In this document: in pieces, positions 23,802 through 32,500 of the stretch
Position numbering within the stretch: the first letter of the stretch is position 1
How the letters are laid out: the number at the start of each line of letters is the position of its first letter
Origin: Lachnospiraceae bacterium UBA7205
GTDB taxonomy: Bacteria > Bacillota > Clostridia > Lachnospirales > Lachnospiraceae
Assembly (NCBI GenBank): GCA_002490665.1
Contig: DKUL01000086.1
Location: 20,145-57,174, forward strand
DNA: 37,030 nucleotides
Direction: 5' to 3'
Translations under genes and position numbers: made by a program
The notes under the pieces: model-generated
Told to the model about the DNA's origin: nothing
Seen by the model: the letters and a program-made list of their open reading frames with translations, nothing else
Databases searched by the model: none

Positions 23802-25688
23802 ATGTGCGGAATATGTGGGTTTATATCGAGAAAGAGCATCACGCAGGGGCAGCTAAGAACCATGAATGATACCATGTATCACAGGGGACCAGACGACAGC
23901 GGGGAGGAGATTTTTGACGGTGTGGACGGATACTGTGTCGGAATGGCGCAGCGGCGCCTGTCTATTCTGGACTTGTCCGCGCTGGGGCATCAGCCCATGC
24001 ATTCCTGTGACAACAGGCTTGTGATATCGTACAATGGGGAGATTTACAATTTTCTGGAGCTGCGCAGGGAGCTGCAGGATTATCCGTTCCGGTCGCACTG
24101 CGATACGGAAGTGATTCTGGCGGCGTACCTCAAGTGGGGAATTGCGTGCGTTGACCGCTTTCAGGGAATGTTTGCCATTTCCCTGTACGACAGGGAGACA
24201 GGGGAGCTTTACCTTGTGCGGGACAGGATTGGAAAAAAGCCGCTTTATTATTGGAAGGATGGCGAAAACCTTGTCTTTGCGTCGGAATTAAAGCCGATTA
24301 TGGAATACCCCGGGTTTCCGAGAACCATCCGCAGGGATGTGATAAAAAGATATTTGTACCAGCAGTGTGTCAATGAGCCGGATGCAATTTTTGAAAATGT
24401 GTACAAGGTGGAGCCGGGACAGATTGTCCGGTTTCGCAGCGGAAAGACCGACATGTGGAAATACTGGGACATCGCCGAGGTATATCGCCGGAAAAAACAG
24501 GAAAACCCGGGTACCTATGAGGAGGCGAAGGCGCAGCTGAAAGACATCTTGCGGGATGCCGTCAGAAAAAGGATGATAGCGGATGTTCCGGTGGGGGCGT
24601 TTTTAAGTGGCGGTTATGACTCGTCGCTTGTCACCGCTATCGCGCAGGAGGTCAGCAGCGAGCCGGTAAAGACATATTCCATCGGCTTCCACGAGGAGCG
24701 GTACAATGAGGCAAAGTATGCGAGGGAGGTGGCAAGACACCTGGGCACGCAGCACACAGAGCTTTATATCGACGAGAAATCAATGTTTGACATGGTGGCG
24801 AGCATTCCGAAGTATTATGACGAGCCCTTTGCGGACAGCTCGCAGATACCATCCATGCTGGTTGCGGGTCTTGCGGCAAAGGAGGTCACGGTTGTGCTTT
24901 CGGGTGACGGGGGCGATGAATTTTTCTGCGGCTACAACATTTATGACAATGTGGCGCAGGCGCAGAAGCTGGATTTGCTCGGGCGCATGACGTACAACGT
25001 CTGCCAGCTTCCGCCGTTTAGGAAAATGGGACTGTTTGACCGGCTGCCGTTCCGTGTCCAGGTGGTTGCGGGAAACCATGACAGGGAGACCAAGACGCAG
25101 CTGGGCGGAAGGACATATATCCGCGTGATTGACAGGATGCTTCCGGACAGCGGGGTGCCGTTCAAGTTTCCGGTTGAGTCAAAATACAAGGAGCGCAACT
25201 GGCAGGAGCGCAGGATGCTGCTTGACGAGGAGACGTATCTGCCGGGCGATATTCTGTGCAAGGTGGACAGGGCGTCCATGAAATATTCCATCGAGTCGAG
25301 ATGCCCCATACTGGACGTCAACGTGATGGAATACTCATACCGCCTGCCGCACACATACAAGTATGCAGGCGGAGTCAAAAAGAGGATTTTAAAGGATATT
25401 GCTTATGACTATATTCCAAGGGAACTGCTCGACAGACCAAAAGTAGGCTTTGGCGTCCCGCTTGACAAGTGGATGCGCGGACCGCTGCGGGAGGCGCTCG
25501 AGGATATGTGCAGCGTGGAGTACTTAAAGAGGCAGGGAATCTTTGATGCGCAGTATGTGCATCAGTTTATAAGCACGTACCTGAAAACCGGAGACCGGGG
25601 GCCGGCATCCGGGGCAAACTACTCGAAGGTTGCCTGGTCATTTTTTGTGTTCCAGCAGTGGTACAGGACGTATATGCAGACGACATAG
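23802..25688 (+). CDS. asnB: Glutamine-hydrolysing asparagine-synthetase-like amidotransferase (AsnB/WbpS type)
   Basis: A 628-residue class II glutamine amidotransferase. The N-terminus MCGICGF gives the nucleophilic Cys2 after Met removal, and it fixes the start at ATG 23802. YHRGPDDSGEE (26-36) and SYNGEIYNF (76-84) belong to the glutaminase domain. The synthetase domain has the PP-loop FLSGGYDSS (267-275) and VLSGDGGDEFFCGY further on. Free asparagine synthesis is one possible role. In polysaccharide loci, however, relatives such as WbpS are linked to amidation of uronic acid residues. With a TviB/TviC-type pair in the same locus, conversion of a HexNAc uronate to its uronamide is the likely role (inference). 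It lies between two paralogous GT4 genes. Confidence 0.88.
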   Translation: MCGICGFISRKSITQGQLRTMNDTMYHRGPDDSGEEIFDGVDGYCVGMAQRRLSILDLSALGHQPMHSCDNRLVISYNGEIYNFLELRRELQDYPFRSHCDTEVILAAYLKWGIACVDRFQGMFAISLYDRETGELYLVRDRIGKKPLYYWKDGENLVFASELKPIMEYPGFPRTIRRDVIKRYLYQQCVNEPDAIFENVYKVEPGQIVRFRSGKTDMWKYWDIAEVYRRKKQENPGTYEEAKAQLKDILRDAVRKRMIADVPVGAFLSGGYDSSLVTAIAQEVSSEPVKTYSIGFHEERYNEAKYAREVARHLGTQHTELYIDEKSMFDMVASIPKYYDEPFADSSQIPSMLVAGLAAKEVTVVLSGDGGDEFFCGYNIYDNVAQAQKLDLLGRMTYNVCQLPPFRKMGLFDRLPFRVQVVAGNHDRETKTQLGGRTYIRVIDRMLPDSGVPFKFPVESKYKERNWQERRMLLDEETYLPGDILCKVDRASMKYSIESRCPILDVNVMEYSYRLPHTYKYAGGVKKRILKDIAYDYIPRELLDRPKVGFGVPLDKWMRGPLREALEDMCSVEYLKRQGIFDAQYVHQFISTYLKTGDRGPASGANYSKVAWSFFVFQQWYRTYMQTT

Positions 25689-25732
25689 ACTGGCGGTCGA
25701 AAAGACTGACTGGCTACGAACGGAGGGCTTTT

Positions 25733-26815
25733 ATGAAAAGAATCATATTGTTTATCAGTTCCCTCCAGAAGGGTGGGTCTGAGCGGGTCATGGTGAATCT
25801 CGCCGAGTATTTCCATGAAAAAAGATATGACGTGATTCTGGTGACCCAGTACCAAAGGGAAAATGAATATAAGATATCGCCGGAGATACGGCGCGTGTAC
25901 TCGGAGCCTGAGGAAACCATGCTCACGGGGGGGAGAATCCGGAATTTCTGCGTCCGGTACCAGACGCTTCGGCGTATCTGGAAGGCGTACAAACCGGATG
26001 TAGTCCTGTCGTTTCTCGGAAAAAATAACCTGATGGCAGTCGCCGCTGCGGCGTTTCTTCCGACAAAGGTTGCCGTGTCCGTCAGGGGTGAGCCGACCAT
26101 GGAATACGAGGGAAGGCTGATGCAGCTTCTGGCGCGGCTGGTGTTTCGCTTTGCGGACGGCGTGGTGCTTCAGACGGAGCGCGCGCGCGCGTTTTTTCCA
26201 AGGGCAGTGCGCAAAAAAAGTGCCATCCTGCCCAATCCGCTGAATCCGCAGTTTATAGGCAGGGAACCCTGTGCGGACAGGGAAAACCTGATTGTGGCGG
26301 CAGGAAGGCTTGACGAGAACAAGAACCATGCCATGCTGATTCATGCGTTTGCCAAGATTGCGGACGAGTACCCGCAGATGCGGCTCGTGATTTACGGCGA
26401 GGGGGCGCTCCGGACAAGGCTTGAGGCGCTCGTGGCGGAAAAAGGGCTGTCCGGCCGGATTGAAATGCCCGGGAGCGTGAGCGATGTGGCGGACAGAATC
26501 TATAAGGCGCGGATTTTTACACTGACCTCCAACACGGAGGGAATGCCCAATTCCATCATGGAGGCAATGGCGCTGGGGATTCCCGTGATTGCCACGGACT
26601 GTCCGTGCGGGGGACCGGCAGAGCTGATACAGGATGGTGAAAACGGGCTGCTGGTACCGGTAGGCGATGCCTTTGCGCTTGCGGACGCGTTCCGCAGGAT
26701 TCTCGAGGACGCGGAGTTTGAGCGGAAGCTGGGCGAGTCGGCACGCGAAATTGCGGAGCGGCTGGCACCCGACAAAGTGAACAAAAGATGGGAATCCTAC
26801 TTGAATCAGCTATAA
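25733..26815 (+). CDS. GT4 glycosyltransferase, last gene of the polysaccharide locus
   Basis: A 360-residue GT-B glycosyltransferase. It begins MKRIILFISSLQKGGSERVMVNLAE, with the donor domain at LIVAAGRLDENKNHAML. It carries TSNTEGMPNSIMEAMALGIP, followed by ATDCPCGGP and ENGLLVPVGD. It is clearly related to the enzyme at 22687-23799 in both domains. It should add another sugar of the repeat unit in the cytoplasm. GGAGGG lies upstream of ATG 25733; the reading from 25658 extends into an unconserved spacer. A strong intrinsic terminator starts 18 bases after the stop, so this gene closes the operon. Confidence 0.87.
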   Translation: MKRIILFISSLQKGGSERVMVNLAEYFHEKRYDVILVTQYQRENEYKISPEIRRVYSEPEETMLTGGRIRNFCVRYQTLRRIWKAYKPDVVLSFLGKNNLMAVAAAAFLPTKVAVSVRGEPTMEYEGRLMQLLARLVFRFADGVVLQTERARAFFPRAVRKKSAILPNPLNPQFIGREPCADRENLIVAAGRLDENKNHAMLIHAFAKIADEYPQMRLVIYGEGALRTRLEALVAEKGLSGRIEMPGSVSDVADRIYKARIFTLTSNTEGMPNSIMEAMALGIPVIATDCPCGGPAELIQDGENGLLVPVGDAFALADAFRRILEDAEFERKLGESAREIAERLAPDKVNKRWESYLNQL

Positions 26816-26832
26816 TAATTTGCTATAATTTA

Positions 26833-26880
26833 AGCAGCGGTTTAGAAAATTTTAAGAATTTTCTGAATCGTTGCTTTTTT
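26833..26880 (+). terminator. Rho-independent terminator of the polysaccharide operon
   Basis: The 19-nt arms 26833-26851 and 26857-26875 pair completely, using three G-U wobbles, around a 5-nt loop. A run of six T follows (26875-26880). It lies just after the last glycosyltransferase stop codon (26815). It is the first convincing intrinsic terminator on the plus strand in the window, which implies a transcription unit of more than 26 kb. Confidence 0.93.
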
Positions 26881-26947
26881 GCATATGGGGATGAGAAGCG
26901 GTCAAGCCATTTGTAACCTTTTTATAAAGAAAACATTAAAAAACAAA

Positions 26948-26964
26948 AATGACCATAGGTCATT
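26948..26964. promoter_or_regulatory. 17-bp palindrome adjoining the -35 box (candidate operator)
   Basis: AATGACC-ATA-GGTCATT is a perfect 7-bp dyad with a 3-bp spacer. It ends one base before the -35 hexamer of the downstream promoter, so its centre would lie about 45 bp before the likely transcription start. This suits a class II type activator, or a repressor touching the -35 box. It does not look like a LytTR direct-repeat site, so the regulator is unknown. Confidence 0.5.
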
Positions 26965-26965
26965 A

Positions 26966-26994
26966 TTGAATAAATAAAAATCATATACTATAAT
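26966..26994 (+). promoter_or_regulatory. Sigma-A-type promoter of the MMPL / giant surface protein operon
   Basis: TTGAAT (26966-26971) and TATAAT (26989-26994) are separated by exactly 17 bp in AT-rich sequence, within a 218-nt intergenic region that also holds the upstream terminator. The predicted start near 27001 gives a leader of about 33 nt with AAAGGAGAGG before ATG 27034. This is the best promoter match in the window. Confidence 0.85.
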
Positions 26995-27033
26995 ATACCA
27001 GACAGATTTTTCATGTAAAGGAGAGGAAGGAAC

Positions 27034-29526
27034 ATGGACGAAAAACAAAAGAAGGGCAGCGAGGACGGAGGATTTATGATTAAGGTCGCTACCTTTATCG
27101 TTGACAGGCGCAACTTGTTTTTTCTGTTGTTTGGCATCGCGCTGATTTTCTCGGTGGTTTCCATGAACTGGGTATCGGTGGAAAATGCACTTTCGGCGTA
27201 TCTGCCGGACACGACGGAGACGAGTCAGGGGCTTGACCGCATGGAGGAGCAGTTTATCACCTACGGCACGGCAAAGGTGATGGTGACAAACATTCCATAC
27301 GAGGAGGCAGACAAAATCTACGAGGAGCTGTCGGCGTTTGACAGCATCATCATGCTGGATTTTGACAATTCCAAGGATCATTACAACAATTTCTCGGCGC
27401 TGTACAGTATTACTTTTGGATATGAGGAGACGGATGACAGGGCGCTTGCGGCGCTCGACGAGGTCAGGGCGGTGCTGGACGGATATGACATCTACGTATC
27501 AACCTCGATGGGCGATGCGTCGGCGGAGCAGCTGGCAAAGGAGATGTCCGTGATTAGCGTGCTTGTCGCAATCGTGGTGGTTTCCGTGCTGCTGTTCACC
27601 TCGCAGACATGGGCGGAGGTGCCGGTGCTGCTGCTGACATTCTGCTCGGCGGCGCTGATTACCAAGGGAACGAACTTTATGATGGGAACCATCTCGTTTG
27701 TGTCCGATTCGGTTACGATTGTCTTACAGCTGGCACTGTCAGTCGACTATGCGGTTATCTTCTGTAACCGCTATAAGGAGGAGCACCAGACACTGGACAT
27801 CAGGGAGGCGGACATCGTGGCGCTCAGCAAGGCGATTCCGGAGATTTCGTCGAGCTCGCTCACGACGGTAGGCGGTCTGATTGCGATGATGTTCATGCAG
27901 TTTGGCATCGGAAGCGATATGGCGCTTTGTCTCATCCGGGCGATTGTGCTGAGCCTGCTTGCCGTGTTCCTGCTGATGCCGGGACTGATTATGCTCTTTG
28001 GCAAGGCGATGGATAAGACGCGTCACAAGAGCTTTATCCCGGACATTCCGTTTGTCGGAAGGTTCGCCTATAAGACGCGGTATATCGTACCGCCTTTGTT
28101 CCTTGTCGTGCTGGTGGGCGCGTATATCATCCAGTCGCACTGCCCTTATGTGTATGGCTACACGCAGCTCGAGACGCCGGTGCAGAGTGATGCGATGGTC
28201 GTGGACGAGATGATTGAGGAGAGCTTTGGCGCGGAAAATTTCGTGGCGCTTGTCGTTCCGGCGGGGAATTACGAGAAGGAGAAAAAGCTGCTAAAGGAGC
28301 TGGATGCAAGGCCGGAGGTTGACCACTCGCAGGGGCTTGCCAACACGGAGGCGATGGACGGCTACATGCTGACCGACAAGCTGACGGCAAGGGATTTTTC
28401 GGAGCTTCTGGAGCTGGACTATGAGATTGCGGAGCTGCTGTATATGGCGTATGCGGTCAATGATGAGAATTATGCCAAGATTGTAAACGGATTTTCCAAT
28501 TACAGCGTGCCGCTGATTGATATTTTTATGTTCCTCTACGACGAGGTGGACGAGGGCTATGTCACGCTTGACGATGAGCTGATGGACACCCTCGAGGAGG
28601 CGCACACCAAGATGCAGATTGCGCTTGACCAGCTGCAGGGCGAGTCGTACAGCCGTATGCTGATATACCTGACGCTGCCGGAGGAAGGGGATGAGACGTT
28701 TGCGTTCCTGGATGAGATGCATGAGATAGCAGGGCAGTATTACGACAAGGCGGAAGTGCTCGTTCCGGGCGAGTCGACCAGCCAGTATGACTTGTACAAG
28801 ACATTCCAGAGGGATAACACGGTTGTCAATGTTGTCTCGATTCTTGCCGTGCTGGTGGTACTGCTGTTTACATTTATGTCGGCGGGCATGCCTGTCCTTC
28901 TGATTGCGGTGATTCAGGGCGTTATCTGGGTCAATTTCTCGTTCCCGTCGGTGGAGCAGAAAAATGTATTTTTCCTGAGTGCCATGATTGTGTCTTCCAT
29001 TCAGATGGGTGCGAATATCGACTATGCGATTGTTATTTCGGGCAGATTTTTGGAGATTAAGGATAAGATGTCCAAGAAGGATGCCATTATCGAGACGATG
29101 AACTTTGCGTTTCCGACGATTGTCACGTCAGGCACCATGCTGGCGCTCGCGGGCATCTTCATCGGGCAGATGTCATCGGACGGCGCGGTGTGCGGCATCG
29201 GGCAGTGCCTGGGCAGGGGAACGATTCTCTCGATTTTCACGGTTATGTTTGTCCTCCCGCAGATTCTCCTGCTGGGTGAAAAGATTATTGACCGGACGTC
29301 CTTTGCAGTATCCATCCCGCTCAAGCTGGAACGCGCCAGCGGCCTGATGCGCGTTGACGGCATTGTGCAGGGACAGGTAAACGGAACGATTATCGGTGAG
29401 GTACACGGGCTGATCCGCGGTGACGCGAGCCTGTTTGTCAATATGGGAAAAATGGAACAGAGAGAGGATGACGGAAGCAGCCTCGAGACACTGATACAGA
29501 AGGAAGAGGGTGAGCAGGATGCATAA
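27034..29526 (+). CDS. MMPL/RND-superfamily transporter with Asp-Tyr proton-relay pairs
   Basis: An 830-residue membrane protein with the duplicated RND layout. TM1 (about 27-45) precedes an external domain (about 46-165), then come a block of TM helices, a second external domain (about 370-590) and a second TM block. ALSVDYAVIF (Asp238-Tyr239) and GANIDYAIVI (Asp663-Tyr664) lie at equivalent positions in the two halves. They match the Asp-Tyr pairs that carry protons in mycobacterial MmpL3. Relatives export lipids, glycolipids or other hydrophobic molecules. The cytoplasmic tail has a strict four-residue glycine repeat (774-797), reported separately. The gene overlaps the following giant surface-protein gene by 8 bp, so the two are probably made together. 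The substrate is unknown. Confidence 0.85.
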   Translation: MDEKQKKGSEDGGFMIKVATFIVDRRNLFFLLFGIALIFSVVSMNWVSVENALSAYLPDTTETSQGLDRMEEQFITYGTAKVMVTNIPYEEADKIYEELSAFDSIIMLDFDNSKDHYNNFSALYSITFGYEETDDRALAALDEVRAVLDGYDIYVSTSMGDASAEQLAKEMSVISVLVAIVVVSVLLFTSQTWAEVPVLLLTFCSAALITKGTNFMMGTISFVSDSVTIVLQLALSVDYAVIFCNRYKEEHQTLDIREADIVALSKAIPEISSSSLTTVGGLIAMMFMQFGIGSDMALCLIRAIVLSLLAVFLLMPGLIMLFGKAMDKTRHKSFIPDIPFVGRFAYKTRYIVPPLFLVVLVGAYIIQSHCPYVYGYTQLETPVQSDAMVVDEMIEESFGAENFVALVVPAGNYEKEKKLLKELDARPEVDHSQGLANTEAMDGYMLTDKLTARDFSELLELDYEIAELLYMAYAVNDENYAKIVNGFSNYSVPLIDIFMFLYDEVDEGYVTLDDELMDTLEEAHTKMQIALDQLQGESYSRMLIYLTLPEEGDETFAFLDEMHEIAGQYYDKAEVLVPGESTSQYDLYKTFQRDNTVVNVVSILAVLVVLLFTFMSAGMPVLLIAVIQGVIWVNFSFPSVEQKNVFFLSAMIVSSIQMGANIDYAIVISGRFLEIKDKMSKKDAIIETMNFAFPTIVTSGTMLALAGIFIGQMSSDGAVCGIGQCLGRGTILSIFTVMFVLPQILLLGEKIIDRTSFAVSIPLKLERASGLMRVDGIVQGQVNGTIIGEVHGLIRGDASLFVNMGKMEQREDDGSSLETLIQKEEGEQDA

Positions 29527-32500
29527 ATTACCAAAACGGCTGCTGGCGCTGACACTGGCGTTTGCCATGGCGTTTGGCATGATGCCGGTACATAGCGTAA
29601 GGGCGGCGGAGCAGACAAAACAGGAAGCAGCCACGGACAAGGAAGACGAGGAAAAGGGCGAGTCGGAGGAGACCGCGGAGGAGGAAATCCGGTATGAGCG
29701 CATTGACATCGGCACTGCGGAGGAATTTGCCGACTTTGCCGCAAAATGCTATATCGACTCGTGGTCGCGGAATAAATACGTAAGCCTGAAGGCGGACATC
29801 GACCTGACCGGGGTGGATTTTCAGGTGATTCCCGTATTTAACGGAATCTTTGACGGTGTGGGGCATACGATTTCCGGATTTGACTATCTGGGAGACGGAT
29901 ATGTCGTAGGGTTGTTCCGCTATGTGGAAAGCCAGGGCGTGATACAGAATCTGACGTTGAAGGGAGCGGTCGCGTCTGAGAACGAGAAGGAATGTATCGG
30001 CAGCATCTGCGGCGTCAATTACGGAACCATCCGCAACTGTACCTTTCAGGGCACGGTGAGCGGACGTGACACGGTTGGCGGCATTGCAGGCATCAACGAA
30101 GGAACCGGCACGATAACCGGATGTGCCGTAAAGGGACGGATAACCGGCTATTATTCGACCGGGGGAATCGCGGGCATCAACCACGGTGCGCTGAATTACT
30201 GCTCGAACCGTGCGGGCATCAACGATGACAGCGCGTGGGTCGAGGAGGATGACGAGATGGGCGGTCTTGGCATTCTCGAGAGCCTGGCGAACAATGATGA
30301 CAACGAGCTGTACAGCGGTGTTGACACAGGCGGCATTGCGGGATTTTCCGACGGTGTGATATCAAGGTGCACGAACACGGGCACAGTGGGGTATGAACAT
30401 ACCGGCTATAATATTGGCGGTATTGCGGGTCGCCAGTCAGGCATTGTGTCGCTGAGCACAAACAACGGCACGGTCTATGGGCGCAAGGATGTCGGCGGCA
30501 TCGTAGGGCAGATGGAGCCGTTTATCGAGATTGACGAGGCGGAATCCCTCAGAAATGCCATCGACAAGCTGCATGATATTATTGAAAAGACGATAGACGA
30601 CATGGATTCTGCCAAGGATGTCGTGAGACATGATGTGGATACCATGCAGTCCTACGCGGACAGCGCGATTGACACAGGGGATGTACTTGTCACACAGCTT
30701 ACGGATTTTGTGGATGAGAATGTGGATGAGGTAAACAACCTGTCCGGACGCATGGAGCATATCATTGACATGCTGCCCGATATCTTAAACAATGTGTCCG
30801 CCGCGGGGGATGCCATGTCCGATTTAAATGATGTGGCAAAACAGCTGTCCAAGGATTTGGATGTCATCGGAAAGCTTGGCGACTCCCAGTACTCGGAGAC
30901 ACAGCACAGCAGGATTTCCCTGCTGTCCACGGTGGGCGGCGAGATTTCCACGGACAGCGCGGAGCCGGAAGTCAATGACACGGTGACCATCACCGTAAAG
31001 CCAAACGACGGCTACCAGCTCAAGGACGGCTCCCTGAAGGTAACGGATGCGAAAGGGAAAAAGATTGCCATAACACCGGTGGGCGGTAGGAATGACCAGT
31101 ATACGTTTGTCATGACGAAGAGTAACGTCAAAATAACGGCAGAGTTTGTGTACAAGGGAACATTTCTTGTAAAGTCGACGGTAGGCGGCAAGGTCACGAC
31201 GACGCAGGACGGTGACAAGTTCACGTTTCAGGCGGCAGCTTCAGCCGGATATACATTTAACTGTTTCCGCGTAAACGGAAGTGTGTTTCAGGAGAGTGAA
31301 ATCACGCTCGACAAGGCTTCCTATATAAAAGAAGGCACTTCGGTGGCAGTGGAGGCAGTGTTTGACAAGAAAAGCGACGCGGTGCACAAGGTTACCGTGG
31401 CGTCAGGAATCGGCGGGACGGCGTATGTCTCGGACAGAATGAACACTGCCGCGGCAGGGGAGACAGTCACGGTACATGTTGTGGCAAGCTCCGGCTATGA
31501 GTACAGTGAGATGAAAATTTCCGGCGGGATTTCCTCTGCGCCGAGCAGCACAAATGTCAATGAAAGAACGTTTCAGATGCCGGACAGGGATGTCGAGGTG
31601 GAGGTACTGTTCCGCAGCAAGTGCGAGAGCAGCTCGGGCAGGCGTATCTTTGAGGAGTCCAATGCCGGGGGAACTGTGACGGTGCGGCAGGGAGCCGACA
31701 GCGCACAGTACCAGATTACGATAAAGCCGGATAAGGAGCATGATGTATCGGAACCGGACGCGCTGAAGTTTACAAAGGTGACACTTTCCGGCACGGCAGG
31801 AGACGCTGTGGCGGACGCGGAAAGTCCGGCGGAAACGCAGGCGGAGAATCCGGAGCTGCCATCTGATGCACCGGCGGGGGAAGCGGAAAAGGACAGCGAC
31901 GCACAGCAGGGAGAACAACCGTCAGAGAGCATTCCTACAGATGAAACAGACACCACTGCGCCATCATCGGAAGATACGGAAATTATTCCGACGGAAATTA
32001 TTCCGACGGAAAGTGTTCCGGAAGAAAGCACTCCGGCAGAGAATCGTCCGACAGAGGCTCCGGAAGAGGAGGAAACTGAAGGCAGCGGCGAGGATGTGCA
32101 GTTAAGCCCGGGGGCGGCAGAAGGCAGCAGCGAGGAGCAGACTTCTGCGGAGCAGGAGGAAGGCGCAAGGGCAGACGCAGTTCCTGCGGAGGCTGTCAGA
32201 AAAGACCAGCTGACCTATGATGCGGATGCAGGCACATATACATATATTGTGGATTTGGGCGGCACGCCGGACAGCTACAGGGCATTTGTCACTTTTGTGA
32301 AAAAGGCAGGCGCTTCAGATGACAGCGGCGCATCACACAACGTCACGACAGCGTCAAGCACCGGCGGTATTGTGACGGTCGACAAGACAAGCGCAAAGCC
32401 AGGGGAGAAGGTGTACGCCACACCGGCGTCAAACAGCGGTTACGTGCTGACAAAAATACTGGTGAATGGGGAGAGCCTGACGGCTGAGAGCGACAAAAAA

